A stretch of DNA of 42,256 nt from CAIUVD01 sp044338255. Lineage in GTDB: Bacteria > Planctomycetota > UBA11346. Position 1 is the first letter of the stretch. Each line of letters begins with the position of its first letter. Below, piece after piece: positions 22,779 through 34,700 of this stretch. The translations under genes were made by a program, and so were the position numbers. Below the pieces are notes generated by a model. It worked only from the letters and a program-made list of their open reading frames with translations, was not told where the DNA came from and searched no databases. The DNA lies in assembly GCA_044338255.1 (NCBI GenBank), contig JBIILZ010000021.1, positions 1 to 42,256 on the forward strand, given 5' to 3'.

Positions 22779-24028
22779 AAGATATCTCCAAGGGCGATGA
22801 GGGGGAGGATGGCGGCCATGACCACGACGCCGACCACCGCTGCCATGACCAGGATGGCAGTTGGTTCGGCAATGGCAGCGAGCCTGTCCAGGGCCCGCTG
22901 GGCGGCGCGTTCATAGCGTTCGGCCACCCGTTGGCAGAGCTCCGGCAATTCGCCGGCCTGTTCACCGACGCGCAGCAATTGGGCGAATTCGGGATCCAGG
23001 AGACGTGAATTGCCGATGGCGGTCGACAGCGCTTCGCCGCGCTTGACGCTCTCCGCACCGCTGAGGAGCAGGGCGCGCAGCGGGCCGGCAGCGGTGGTCT
23101 GGGCCGTGGTTTCGATGGCCTCGGCGAGAGTGACGCCATTACGCAGCAGTTGGGCTAGGACGCCGGCGATCGCCGCTACGCGCAAGCGCTGGCGGGCGCG
23201 CGCCACGGGCGTGGTGGCGAACCAGCGGAAGAGAGGATGGGAATCGGAAAGGCGCGCCAGGAGCTTGCGGACAAGCCAGGTTGAAATGATGCCGATGCCG
23301 GCCAGCGCCCACCACCAGCCGACCAGGATCTGTCCGATCTGCGCTACGACCAGGGTCAGCGTCGGCGGATGGACATGGGCATCGACGAGGATCTTGATGA
23401 GTGCAGGCAGCGTGCTGGTGCCGATGAAAGCCACGACGCCAATGGCGGCGACCAGCAGCAGCAGGGGATACGACAAGGCCATCAACAGCTTGTGACCGGT
23501 TTCAGAACCCCGTTGATGACTGCGGCTGAGATCTTGCAGGACGCGGTGGAGGTCGCCGGTGCGCTGTCCGACCCCGAGCATTGCGACATCGATCGGATCG
23601 AACCAGTCGGGTTGGGCGGCAGCGAGCCGATCGAGGCTGCCACCATCGCGGATGCCGTCGCGCAGGGCGAGTAGCATACGTCGCTCATCGCGATCACGGA
23701 TAGTCGAGCCGCCCAGGTCGCTCAGCACCCGTTCCAGGGGGATACCGGCGCCCAGCAATGAACCGATGGCATCGGCAAGATCGGCCCGCTGTGAGAGTCG
23801 TCGCTGGCAACGCCACCGTGCGGCCATTGCCGCCCACTGCGGCGGCAAACCCCACGCGGAGTGCGCTGCACGGATGGTTTCGACCTCCAGCCCGACTGCG
23901 CGCAGGCCGGAGCGCACGGTATAGGCATCCTGCCCGGTCGTTTCACCGTATTGCAGAAGTCCCGTCGAACGGTTGCGCGCGCGATAGCGGAAGAGCCGCG
24001 ATGCGCCTTGATGACCTGGATCACCCAT
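22775..24028 (-). CDS. gspF: GspF inner-membrane platform protein
   Basis: A protein of about 417 aa with the usual GspF/PilC layout: two homologous cytoplasmic helical domains (first about residues 65-170 with LADAIGSLLGAGIPLERVL, second about 265-370 with VAAIAGVLAQLLRNGVTLAEA) separated by two membrane helices (about 175-200 and 225-245), and a last helix at the C-terminus (ILVMAAVVGVVVMAAILPL). It anchors pseudopilus assembly and contacts GspE and GspL. I use the ATG at 24028, overlapping the gspE stop by eight bases; an in-frame ATG at 24049 is equally possible. Confidence 0.93.
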   Translation of the reverse strand: MGDPGHQGASRLFRYRARNRSTGLLQYGETTGQDAYTVRSGLRAVGLEVETIRAAHSAWGLPPQWAAMAARWRCQRRLSQRADLADAIGSLLGAGIPLERVLSDLGGSTIRDRDERRMLLALRDGIRDGGSLDRLAAAQPDWFDPIDVAMLGVGQRTGDLHRVLQDLSRSHQRGSETGHKLLMALSYPLLLLVAAIGVVAFIGTSTLPALIKILVDAHVHPPTLTLVVAQIGQILVGWWWALAGIGIISTWLVRKLLARLSDSHPLFRWFATTPVARARQRLRVAAIAGVLAQLLRNGVTLAEAIETTAQTTAAGPLRALLLSGAESVKRGEALSTAIGNSRLLDPEFAQLLRVGEQAGELPELCQRVAERYERAAQRALDRLAAIAEPTAILVMAAVVGVVVMAAILPLIALGDIL

Positions 24029-25541
24029 GGATGACTCGCTCGACTTCATCCCTGGTCGAGCGTCCCGAGGCGATCAATTCATCGCCCGCCTGACGCAGGG
24101 TATGCATACCCAACCGTTCTGCCTGCAAGCGCAATTCTTGTAGGCTGGCGCCCGCGCCGATAAGGCCGCGCATCTGTTCGTCGATGGGGAGGAATTCGAA
24201 CAGTCCCTGGCGTCCTCGGTAACCGGTGCCATGGCAGACAGGGCACGCTGCGCAGTCGGGGATCCGTGCTTGGCAGGCGCTGCAGGTGGTGCGGACCAAG
24301 CGCTGGGCGATGACCACCGACAGCGAGGCAGCGACCAGGTAGGGTTCGACACCAAGGTCCATGAGACGGGTTACCGCGCTTGGTGCGTCATTGGTGTGCA
24401 GGGTCGAAAACACCAAGTGGCCGGTGAGGCTTGCCTGGATGGCGACGCGGGCGGTTTCCGCGTCGCGGATCTCACCCACCAGGATGACGTCGGGATCCTG
24501 ACGCAGCAGATGTCGCAGGCCGTTGGCGAAGGTGACGCCTTTGCGCGCATTGACCTGGCATTGGCTGATCGGCAGACCGAGACCGTCCAGCTCGTATTCG
24601 ATGGGATCCTCGATGGTCATAATGTTGCGTTCACGGCTGTCGAGTTCGCGCAACGTGGCGTAGAGCGTGGTGGTTTTCCCGGATCCCGTCGGTCCGGTGA
24701 CGAGGATGATCCCGGCACTGCGCCGGGCTGCCGTCAGGTAGTGGTGGGCGATGGCCGGCGGCATGCCGAGATCTGGGAATGATTGCAGCTGCTTCGATGA
24801 GTCGAGCAAGCGCAGGACCACCCGTTCGCCATGTGGCGTAGGCAGAGTGGAGACACGCACGTCGCATGAGCGTTCGCCGATGCGTACGGTGGTCCGCCCG
24901 TCCTGGGGGATGAGGTGTTCGGCGACGTCCATGCCGGCCATCACCTTCACGCGGCTGACCATGGGCGTCAGCAACGGCAGCGGTAGGCGGCGCCCCTCAT
25001 CGAGAACCCCATCGATGCGATGGCGGATGATGATGTGGTCAGCCAGTGGTTGCAGATGGAGATCGCTGGCGCCAAGGCGCACAGCATCGAAGAGAAGCGC
25101 ATCGACGAGTTGAACCACCGGTGCTTTGCCGGCCGTGGCTAGCAGGTCGCGTTCGGCACGTTGGAGGAGGGTGTCGAGGGATTCGCTGAAGCCTGCGATG
25201 CGGGCGGCGTCTTCAGCGCGGGTCACCATATGCGACTCACCCGAAACGGTGTTCTTTTCGTACGCCGCATCGATGGCCGCCGCCACCAGGGTCGGGTTGT
25301 CGCACAGGTGGATTTCCGGGCGTTCGCCCCAGGTCATGGCAAGGTTGTGGCATGCGCACGGATCGCTATCGGCGGTGGCGATGATCCACGGTGAACGGCC
25401 TTCCATGACCTGCGGAAGCAGATGGTGGGCGCGGAGGAAATCCCGTGAAACCCTCGCCAGGAGCTGGGCTGGTGCATGATGTGCATCGGGTACGACGGCC
25501 AGGTCGTCCCCAACCGGAGTGAGTGGATTCGGCGAGCTCAT
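24021..25541 (-). CDS. gspE: GspE secretion ATPase
   Basis: A 506-aa AAA-type traffic ATPase. Walker A GPTGSGKT is at residues 283-290, the Asp box EDPIE at 311-315, Walker B DVILVGE at 351-357 and the His box region STLHTND at 379-385. A zinc-binding loop with five cysteines (C420, C423, C430, C433, C436: CSACQARIPDCAACPVCHG) is typical of GspE. The N-terminal 120 residues are divergent. Hydrolysis powers pseudopilus assembly at the inner membrane through GspL and GspF. Its ATG overlaps the gspD stop (ATGA). Confidence 0.96.
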   Translation of the reverse strand: MSSPNPLTPVGDDLAVVPDAHHAPAQLLARVSRDFLRAHHLLPQVMEGRSPWIIATADSDPCACHNLAMTWGERPEIHLCDNPTLVAAAIDAAYEKNTVSGESHMVTRAEDAARIAGFSESLDTLLQRAERDLLATAGKAPVVQLVDALLFDAVRLGASDLHLQPLADHIIIRHRIDGVLDEGRRLPLPLLTPMVSRVKVMAGMDVAEHLIPQDGRTTVRIGERSCDVRVSTLPTPHGERVVLRLLDSSKQLQSFPDLGMPPAIAHHYLTAARRSAGIILVTGPTGSGKTTTLYATLRELDSRERNIMTIEDPIEYELDGLGLPISQCQVNARKGVTFANGLRHLLRQDPDVILVGEIRDAETARVAIQASLTGHLVFSTLHTNDAPSAVTRLMDLGVEPYLVAASLSVVIAQRLVRTTCSACQARIPDCAACPVCHGTGYRGRQGLFEFLPIDEQMRGLIGAGASLQELRLQAERLGMHTLRQAGDELIASGRSTRDEVERVIHG

Positions 25542-27763
25542 TCGAGGAAGCGCGTCTGCAGCTTGGGCCCGGGCGCCACGTCGACTCCCGCTTGATCGGC
25601 GGGCTTGACCACGCGCAATTTGAGATCCTCAAATGACGGATGACGCAGCACATCGGCTTTGATGAACAGGTAGAATCTCGACGATTGGTTCTTCTTCGTC
25701 TCGCTGCGGAACAGCGACCCCAGCAACGGGATGTCCGAAAGCCAAGGAACGCCGGAGTGCCCTTGCGACTCGGTCTGGTTGGAAAGCCCACCCAGGGCAA
25801 TGACATGGCCATCCGGTACGCTGACGATGCTAGCGAGCGAATCCTGGCGTTTGGGCGGAGGCACTATCGCCCCATCATTGGTTTTGGTGCTTTCGCCGAC
25901 GAAAGCGCTTTGCGACACGGTGAACGTCAATTGGACCTGGTCAGCGGCGCTGATCAGGGGTTTGATTTTGATCTTCGTGCCCGCATCGCTGGTTCCGCCA
26001 TATGAGGTGGTGGAGACGGTTGAGCTCGAGTTGATATTGGCGATCGGCTGTTGCAGGACGGCATCGATGGTCGATTCCTCATTATTGGTCACGACGGCCT
26101 TCGAGGTCACGACATTGCGTCCATGATTGACGGTTTTGAGCGCCTGGATGACCGCCGCGTAATTTCCGGGATTGATCATCAAGGAGGTCAGTCCGGTGCC
26201 GGCGGCAGAGCGATCGACCACCGAGGTGCCCTGTTTGCTCAGGCCGAAGAGCTGTGAAAAAGCAAAGGTCTTATCGCCGGATTGAGTGATGCGGGCCCAC
26301 TCCACGCCCAAAGCCAAGGTATCATCATCCGAGAGGACGACGAACGTCACCTCCACTTCAACCTGGGGCTGGCGGCGATCGAGTTGGTCGACCAGACCGG
26401 TGACCCGTTCCAGATAGCGGAGCGTGCCGAGGACGATGAGGCTGTTGGTGTAGGGATCGACGGTGAAAGTCGCTTCTGCAGGTCCGGGGGCGCGGGCACC
26501 GCCGGTGGGATTGGCGGCAGTGCCGTTGCGTGCATTGGTCTGCTCGGGTTGCGGTTGGGCACGTGCTGGCGCGACTGCTTGAGCGGTCACCGGAGGTAGT
26601 GGGGCACCGTCTACTAGACCGGTTTTCCCCGTGGTTCCAGAATCGCCAAGCCCATTGGCGGTTAATTCCCGTAACACTCCCGCCAGATCCGCAGCCTGCC
26701 GGTTCTTGATCACGAACGTGCGTAATTCCTGGCGACTGCCGACGGGCGAGGCCTCGAGGTCGGCGAGGAGCCCGGCAATCCGTTCATGCTGCGTATCGCT
26801 GGCGGTGACGAGGAGTCCTCCGGTCAAATGATCTCGCACCAGTTTGGTGCGGCCGTCATCACGGTTGCCGAGCACCTGTTCGATGAGCTGTGCCAAGTCA
26901 TCCACACGGAAGTGCTCGGATCGATAGGTCTTGGTGGTGGTTGGTTCTGCCCGGTCGAGATCTTCAAGCAGACGCAGCGCCTTTGGCAATTCCTCGTTGG
27001 TGGCGATCACCAGCAGTCGTTGGCCATCCGGCATCATCTGCACATCGCTGGGCAATGCGCGTCCGCTGACTTTCGCTGAAGCGCCCCAGGCAGCGGTCAA
27101 TCCGGCCATGAGTTTGGCGCTGCTGGTGTAACGGGGTTCGTAGGTCCGGAATGCCACCTCGTTTCCCGGTCGGTCGATCGCCAAAAGTAGGCGGCTCCCT
27201 GCCAGGACACGCTCGCGGTCGCCTGAGATCAGGACCCGTCCGCCTTCTTTTCCGACGGCTCGCGCTGGGGCTTTCTGTCCGAGCACCGAACTTAGTGCCT
27301 GGATGGCGCTCTCTGGCGAAATGGAGGTCAGCGGTTGGAGAATGGTCAGATAGCCAGGTGGAGGGGTCACGGCTGCGGCATCGGCTGGGTCGGTAAAAAT
27401 GGTGCCGATGCCTTCCGCGTCACTGATTGGTACCACGTGATAAACAGCTGGCTGACCGGCAACCACGGTCGTGAAGCCATGTTGCAGGATGACTTGGTTG
27501 AGTACCGACCAGGTCGCTGGCGGAGTGAGGTTCTGACGTACTTCGAGGCGGACGGTACCGGTGATCTTCTGAGGATCGTAGTGAATGGATACTCCCACCA
27601 TTTCGCCAACCAGGCCGACCAGCTGCGCCACCTCGATCTGAGGCGGCAAGGTGAGTCCCTGAGCGGAAGCTTCTGCCCCCACCAGTGAGGATATCCCCGC
27701 GAAGCATGCGAGGACAAAGAGCAACCGGCGAGGCCAGCCGAAGCAATTAAAGGAAGAGCACAT
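25538..27763 (-). CDS. gspD: GspD secretin
   Basis: A 741-aa outer-membrane channel protein. Residues 1-34 are a signal peptide (RRLLFVLACFAGISSLVGAEA). Periplasmic N domains follow: an N0/STN-like domain (about 40-110), then KH-like N1-N3 domains, the last ending in VDPYTNSLIVLG (about 434-445) and VDQLDRRQPQVEVEV, which lead into the secretin barrel. The secretin signature VPWLSDIPLLGSLFRS lies at about 670-685. A Gln/Pro/Asn-rich linker near 390-425 interrupts N3. It is the first gene of the secretion operon; the ATG at 27763 has no Shine-Dalgarno site, and no alternative start retains the signal peptide. Confidence 0.94.
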   Translation of the reverse strand: MCSSFNCFGWPRRLLFVLACFAGISSLVGAEASAQGLTLPPQIEVAQLVGLVGEMVGVSIHYDPQKITGTVRLEVRQNLTPPATWSVLNQVILQHGFTTVVAGQPAVYHVVPISDAEGIGTIFTDPADAAAVTPPPGYLTILQPLTSISPESAIQALSSVLGQKAPARAVGKEGGRVLISGDRERVLAGSRLLLAIDRPGNEVAFRTYEPRYTSSAKLMAGLTAAWGASAKVSGRALPSDVQMMPDGQRLLVIATNEELPKALRLLEDLDRAEPTTTKTYRSEHFRVDDLAQLIEQVLGNRDDGRTKLVRDHLTGGLLVTASDTQHERIAGLLADLEASPVGSRQELRTFVIKNRQAADLAGVLRELTANGLGDSGTTGKTGLVDGAPLPPVTAQAVAPARAQPQPEQTNARNGTAANPTGGARAPGPAEATFTVDPYTNSLIVLGTLRYLERVTGLVDQLDRRQPQVEVEVTFVVLSDDDTLALGVEWARITQSGDKTFAFSQLFGLSKQGTSVVDRSAAGTGLTSLMINPGNYAAVIQALKTVNHGRNVVTSKAVVTNNEESTIDAVLQQPIANINSSSTVSTTSYGGTSDAGTKIKIKPLISAADQVQLTFTVSQSAFVGESTKTNDGAIVPPPKRQDSLASIVSVPDGHVIALGGLSNQTESQGHSGVPWLSDIPLLGSLFRSETKKNQSSRFYLFIKADVLRHPSFEDLKLRVVKPADQAGVDVAPGPKLQTRFLE

Positions 27764-27880
27764 CGGGAGGTTGATTGTCGGCCTGGGTCACATACGCAAC
27801 CGACGTCTGGAGAATCGGATTGGCAATTTCTGTATCAAACGTTCACGAGATTATCACTTGTGGATCAGAGGGTCCGTCTT
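27764..27880. promoter_or_regulatory. Divergent promoter region between gspD and the giant-protein operon
   Basis: About 117 bases separate the first codons of two opposite operons, so both promoters must lie here. It is noticeably richer in A+T than its surroundings. No clear -35/-10 pair or operator palindrome could be picked out by eye. Confidence 0.5.
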
Positions 27881-28714
27881 ATGTATAGCCCCCCTAATAT
27901 GCGTAAAACAATTTTTTTCATATTCACTATATCCGTAGTTGGTCTGTTGGTGGTGGCATCTGCTATGTATCGAAATCGTCACACGAACGGGATGCACCGT
28001 GGTTTGCTTACGGATGACCACGTTAGCGAGAGGCAGGCTGTGCCCGCCGGTGAAGTCAATGTTGTTAACCCTGGTACGGTTGTGAACGTCAACGGCATAC
28101 AAACATTCGTGCCGCTGCCTGGCCAGGTGGCACCCGCCATCGACGTCGATCCGTTGGTGGAGACGGAAATGCGCCGCATCGGCTCCACTCCGGCCATCGA
28201 CAAACAGGCACCTGGAGCGGCATCGGTGGTAGAGGCTCTGCATCAGGGCAAGCATCCCGAACGCCTGTCCCCAGTCTTTGCCCCGACGCCCTTCGACGCT
28301 CACGCATTCGCGCAAAATCCACAAGCGTATCTATCGATCATCGAGCCCGGTCGTGTGTTTATCACTGCCCAACCCGGGCCAGGAATCCCGGTGCTGACGG
28401 CTGAGAGTCCGCTTGAGCAGCGGGTGGTCCAAGGAGAGGCGATCGAATTGGTCGTCCGCACCGCCGCCTCCGCGCCGGTAAGTTTCACCTCATTGGATCT
28501 GGGTATCTTTGTTGAAAACACCTTGGCGGCCATCTCGGTGCAGGCCGACGCGCAGGGGATCGCCCGGGTCCATCTGCGGGCCGCTCCGGGAACGGTTGGC
28601 GAGGTTTCGACCCTCGCCGGTTCACCTCTTGCCGCCGGCCAGGTGCGTTTCCTGATGATCGTTGATCTACCGCCTGCGGCCCCGGTCGCATCCGTCACGC
28701 CTGTTTCGCCATGA
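27881..28714 (+). CDS. Membrane-anchored or secreted protein co-translated with the giant protein
   Basis: A 277-aa protein with one N-terminal hydrophobic helix (KTIFFIFTISVVGLLVVASAMY, about residues 9-30, written in two parts KTIFFIFTIS and VVGLLVVASA) and the rest outside the cytoplasm. Residues about 45-75 are Val/Asn/Pro-rich (EVNVVNPGTVVNVNG). Residues about 165-265 (VLTAESPLEQRVVQGEAIEL, FTSLDLGIFVEN, LAAISVQADAQGIARVHLRA) read as an Ig-like beta sandwich. I use the ATG at 27881 because AGAGGG lies eight bases before it; a GTG at 27860 and an ATG at 27899 are alternatives. Its stop overlaps the giant gene's start (ATGA), so the two are made together. Chaperone, anchor or partner of the giant protein are possible roles; none is proven. 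Confidence 0.7.
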   Translation: MYSPPNMRKTIFFIFTISVVGLLVVASAMYRNRHTNGMHRGLLTDDHVSERQAVPAGEVNVVNPGTVVNVNGIQTFVPLPGQVAPAIDVDPLVETEMRRIGSTPAIDKQAPGAASVVEALHQGKHPERLSPVFAPTPFDAHAFAQNPQAYLSIIEPGRVFITAQPGPGIPVLTAESPLEQRVVQGEAIELVVRTAASAPVSFTSLDLGIFVENTLAAISVQADAQGIARVHLRAAPGTVGEVSTLAGSPLAAGQVRFLMIVDLPPAAPVASVTPVSP

Positions 28715-31700
28715 TTCCCATGAAGCACAAGTATCACATGCGTTTTTCATCAGTCCTGTTCCTGTTGGCTGTAGGTATCAGTGCGGTGGTGGCTGCGGAT
28801 CCACCGCCGCTCAATCGAGCGGCGGCACTGGCGGCGGATCCGAATGCGGGAATGGATCCGGGCAAGGCCGAGCAGCGATTGAAGGTGCTTGAGGCCTCCA
28901 TTCTCGATCAGGCACTCAATTCGATCCCGAAGAATTGCCGGAATTATAAGCACGGGGCAGGACCTGCGACCCCGGCGGATACGTGGCCGCAAGGATTGAG
29001 TCAGTCTCCTGGAATGCCGATTGCGAATTGGGTTCAGGATAACAGTACGACCTGGCTTGGTAAACAGCCTGATTATAAAGCACCGACTAGTAAAACTGAT
29101 TTCAATAATTCACCATTTAATCCTGTTAATCTCGCTGCATATTCTGCTGCTCTTCTGCGCCAGGGGATTTATTTTAACGGTACATTCGCCTCAGGTTCCA
29201 TCGTCGATCCGAAGATGCCTGCGGAATCTCCGGCGGGAGTGCTATATAGGTGCCTCATCGCTCAGCCCGAACTTCGAGGTACCAAACTCGACACCTTAAT
29301 TCAAAGTATCGCGAGCGCACCACCATCGGTTGGCACCCCTTATCGGTCCATATCGTGCGGAATGTGGCCGCCTCGTACGCCGTTTTATCCTCCAGTCGAT
29401 CCGTCTTCCACTGGCTCTGAAACGCCGAGAATCCCCGAATTGCAACCCGGCTTTGCCACCGATCAACAAGGTTTCACCTCTCCGACGCGCATTGATAACA
29501 TAACCAGTAATTATCTTCATTTTGCTGATGATGTGCCTATCCTTCCCGATGCGACCGCCGCTACCAATTTGAGCGGCAGGATCTTCGGCAACCGGCGCAT
29601 CGAACCGGCGATGATCCGTCGCATCCATCGCTTTCGCGATATCGGTGAGCGGGGCAGTTTTGGTCCCGGAGTTTTTTCGCAGTACGATATCTCATGCACG
29701 GTCACGCTGAATGGCAATAGTGCCGGCGTCCGTTTGTTTGATCCGTCCTACGAGCAGGCGATCCGCCTTTACGATGGCGCCTATGGCGACGTCCGTGACG
29801 GACGGTTCACGGGACAGAAGACCTTTGAAAACCCGTTGGTAGTCAAGGAATTCGTTCTGACTCGCGGTGCAGGGGGTGCAGATGATACACCCGTGTCAGC
29901 ACTCGGAGCGGCAGGAGGCGCGAAGGTGGTGGCGCGCAACGGCACCGTCTTCCGCTTCGAGATCGTCCAGGCAGCATTTACTAAGGGCCAGGGTACATCA
30001 GGTAGTACGGTGGTAATGACGCGCGAGGGGCCAGTCACGACTTGGTGGTGCACCATCGAGCAGACATGTACCCGATTAGAAGGTCGGCTTATCTCAATTG
30101 AAAATGCACCAGGACAGCAGCTGAAGATTTCATACGAGAGGAATTGGACGCGTGCCCAATTGGAACAAGAGCCCGGGCGGATCTTCCAGATGCAACGTGT
30201 CGTCGATGCGCACGGTCGCGCCTTTTCGATGGTCTATAATCCTGAGCTGAGTGGTGGTCGTTGGTCAATTGCCAAGATAATTGTTCCCTCCGGTGTCGAA
30301 AGCCATGAGGTAGCGTATGACTACGACAGCCTCGGCTATCTGACCAAGGTTACCTACGCGGATGGCGCCGAGTCCCGTTTCACCTGGAATTTCGATGCGA
30401 TACGCAAGTCGACGACCTTGGATATGCGCGATGTCACCGCTACGGATGGCATAGTTCAGCGCAAGGTCTACCTCAGCAACCTGTTTTCTGAGGAGGATCA
30501 TGGCACGTACAGTTCGGTGTATAACAGCAGTTCGCTTTTGGTGCGTGCCTTGGTCGACGCTGATGGCCGGGCGAAATACGCCAACATCTACGATGCCTCG
30601 ACGTGGGCAACGTGGTTGGTGTACGAAGGTGGCGGCGTTCTGAAGCAGGTGGGTCCGACGGCAGTGAAGTGGTATGGCGATCAATGGACGGTGAATACGG
30701 CAAAGACCGGTTTTTCCGCAATTACCGGCTCGACCCGGGTATCGGGAGTGACCAACGATCTGGGTGGAAACTGGTCGAATTATGCCGCCAATCAACCGGC
30801 AGGCGTCATCTTGCGTAATAACCAGCGCGTAGCGTTGGAGTATACGGGTCGGGTCATGACTTCGATGATCTACCCTGATGGCACGAAAGACTTGTACCAA
30901 GTTGCATCACCACGGTCTGACCGCATTTCCCGTTACCAGAGTCGAACCAACGATGTCATAAAATATACCTATGATGCCGATGATAATCTCATCCGCGTTG
31001 AAACCGGTCTGAAATATAGCTATGCAACCGGACAGGACGAAGTCACCCAGGCGTATAGCCAATGGGCATGGGAATACATGACCGCTCCGAAGAGTACGCT
31101 GCGTGGTTTACTGATGGCTTATTCCGACCCACGCGGCGATCGGTATGAATATGACTATGATGCTAAGCGCCGTCTTTCAACTCTGATCCATCGCGCCTAC
31201 GACGCCGCCAGTGACGAGCATAAGAGCAGTGAATCGCTCACCTATGATACGTCGGGCAGACTTGCTACGAGTACCGCAGCAACCGGCGTCACGGCGACCT
31301 ACCACTACGATCTCCGCGATCGTATCACGAAGATCGATTACAGCGACCAGACGACCGATGTCATCACTTTCTTCGCGCCTGATTCCGACAATCCGGACAA
31401 GGTCCGCCAGCGGGTTTTCAGGAATGGGTCGGCAAAGGAATCAGTATATGATAAACAAGGGCGGATCACGTCCCTCTTGATGACGGGCGTAGATGGTGCG
31501 ATGAATGATTTGTGGACCTGGAGCTACGTTCCTGGCACGACCGCTATCGATACCCGCAAGGGCCTGTTGAATGAAACCGAACGGTTCACCTACGATTCCG
31601 AGCTAAGTCTCCTCGGCAGTTGTCGCAAAGCGCGCGACGGCACTGAACGCTATACGACCTTGACTTATGGTCGGGGCCGCCAGCTCATCGCCATGAAGCT

Positions 31701-34700
31701 GCCGGATCTTCGACGTCTTTTCTGGACCTATGACACGAATGGATATCTCGAGCGCCAGGTCGAAGAACGGGCTCCTGGGGCGCTCGCCGTGCCAGGAATC
31801 AATGCGCTCGGCGTGTTCACGGACATTCCGCAGTCGATGGCATATATTTCCGCACTTGCGCGTCCGGCGACCCCGGCGGCCGGCACCTATCTGCTGACCG
31901 AGGCGGTTTCAGACCGGGTTGGTACGCTGATGCAGATTCGCACCGATCGGAATGAGGTCATCAATGCCAACTCCCTGCCCGGGACGCCGTTGTCGCCACC
32001 TGCTACCCAGCAACTGGGTGTGACCTTGCCGCGTTGGTATCTGCCGGCTAGCACGACGTCGAGCGGTTTGGCTGCACGCTGGTCGTTCGAGCGCGATCTC
32101 TCGTCTTCGGTCGGCGGATACCTCGGTCTGCCGATTGGCCAGGCACCGACGTTAGGTGAGGGTCGCATCGGGCGATCGGTCATCTTGAACGGGACGTCGT
32201 CGATCGATCTGGGCCGGGTCTTGCTGAATCGCGATGGATTCACCCTGTCAGCTTGGATTAAGCTCGATCCTTCATCTGCAATCGCCGCCGCATTGCTTCC
32301 GGGAACGAGTTCACCAATTGCGCTAGTTGACGCCAGTCTGCCGCAATCGTTCCGCGACGGATTCACCTGGCAGGTGGTCGATGGCGAGTTGCGCTTTCAG
32401 GTGCGCGCCAGCGGCCGTATCTGGAATGCTCGTTCCAGCCCGACTATGGCATGGGATCAGTGGATGCATGTGGCGGTCGTCGTTGATCGCCGGTCGGGTA
32501 AGGCGGAGTTGTATCGTGATGGAACGCGCATAACGGTTGATGATGAAATTCCCACGGTATTCCCCCTTGCGACGAACTTGCGTCTGGGAGGTGAGGCGGA
32601 CGGCGCGAACTTCATGCGTGGCAGTATCGATGAGTTGCGCGTCAATAATGACATTCTCTCGCAATCATCGATTGCCGATCTGGTAAAAGATGCCGGTACG
32701 GTGACGATGCAACAGATCGGCGATGTTTTGACAGGCCGTTTGGCGCATTGGCGTTTTGACTCTGGGGCAGGTATAGGTGCTCATGGGGGGATCGATGCTA
32801 GTGGCTTCGCGCGCGATCTTACCATCAAGGACAAAAGCGATGAGGTGCGCGGAAGTGATTTCATCATCCCGAGCAAGCCAGCTCCACTACCCACCATTAC
32901 CGAAGGTCCGGTCGGGAAAGCGTGGATGTTTGCATCAGGGTCGCAGGTACGTGCGCCTGGGGCCGGGCGATGGTTGAATTTCCTCAACGTGGCAAGCATG
33001 TCCTTTTGGTTTCGTGGTGATCTGCAAAAGCCCAGTGGATTATTGGGTTCCGCGGATGGCAGTACCTGGTCGAACGGGTGCCAGATCTATGGTGTCGGTG
33101 ACGGATCACTGCATGCGGAATTCCAGACCGATGGCGGCCAGATTGTTCTGCAGACGGGAAATCTGGGCCTTGATGCAAATAAATGGCATCATTTTATCGT
33201 GATCATTGATCCAACAGGACCACGTCTGCTGCTCGATGGCGTCGAAAAGATAAAAACTCTGTGGCCATCCGGAGCTTCCGCCTTGGGTGGAATGCGGGAT
33301 CTGGTCATTGGCAGATCACGTGGAAATGCGGGAGTCGATCATGAGTGGGTCGGGGGCCTCGATGATCTGCGTATTTTCGGAAGGAGCTTGTCGGATGCAG
33401 ACATCGCAGCACTAATTGCCACCGATCCGGTGAATTCGCAGATTCAAGAGCGGTTTGGAATAATCGATTTGAAGTCAGCGCCTAACGTGGAAATGACAAT
33501 TGATCCTAGTGTTGCGTTTACGGCCGAGCGCCAAATCGATAGTTCAAAGCCAAATGGTTACGCTGATCGCGCTTTTAAGGGCGATCAGCTATATATGACC
33601 TGGAGTAGTATAGTTAGGCCAGCGGGATATGATGTCGTGAGATATCCAATTCTTTCTAATCAGGTTGTGCGTGAAGTCATCTGCCGGAGGCCATTCATAT
33701 TTTTCCCTGCGCCGATCGTGCCGACGAGTTATCACTTGGTAGGTTCACAACTGGAATTAACGCAACTTGCAACCTCAGAACCTAATCTCGATACTCCAAG
33801 TAGAGTGATTCATAATCCGAATTACCACCGCTACTATTCGGTTGGCGTTGGGGGTGCGTCCTATGGTTTTGAGAATGAGCCCGCGACGCTAACAACGACT
33901 CCATTAGGTGATTTGCAAGAAGTCATAGGAGTTTCGTCTGAGGCATCTCCGACGATAACCTTTAACGGGCCAACTGATAGCGGTCCCATTGGTCGTTATA
34001 TAACCAAGCGTCTTGGGCTATATATTGATAATGATATCAAAGCCTGGAGAGCTCCGACTCCGCCAATACTCATCGTTAATATGATTGGTCGCACATGGAA
34101 TCAATCACCGTATCATGGCGGACACAGCTATTTCAATCTGCAAGGCGATATGAGTTACATGACGGATTATGATTTTGATCCAGCCCCATTTGGTGGATTG
34201 TCGGTGCAGCCTGGTTCGAATCCTCAGGTGAAATACGACAATCATTGGCGAGGCCTGCGTTTTGCGGCAAATGGCCCATACGGGCCTAAGTTGAAACTCG
34301 CATTCGCTGAAGTCCACGACGAGGACACCGACGGCCTGTCAGATGAGCTTGAGAACAAGCTCACACAGGATCTGGTGGCACGCAATCTTGAGGCTGCCTA
34401 CGGCACATTCTCTCCACACCGGGCAAACAGTGGCCCTTTAGGCGACAACCGTCCTGATCGTGAGCGTTATCTTACACTCGCCAAGTCTGGAGTTTTCAAT
34501 AGTGAAATTGATAGCGATCATGATGGGTTGACTGACCGGGAAGAGCAGGCCTTGTTATGGAACCAGCAATCTCGGGTCGATGTTAATAATGCGAATTCAG
34601 ACCAGGATTATTTCGGGCCGGGGGTGAATCCCGGCGACGTGCCCAATGATAGCCTTGAAGTCAGCATCGGTTCTGATCCCAGCGTTAAGAACCCCTATCG

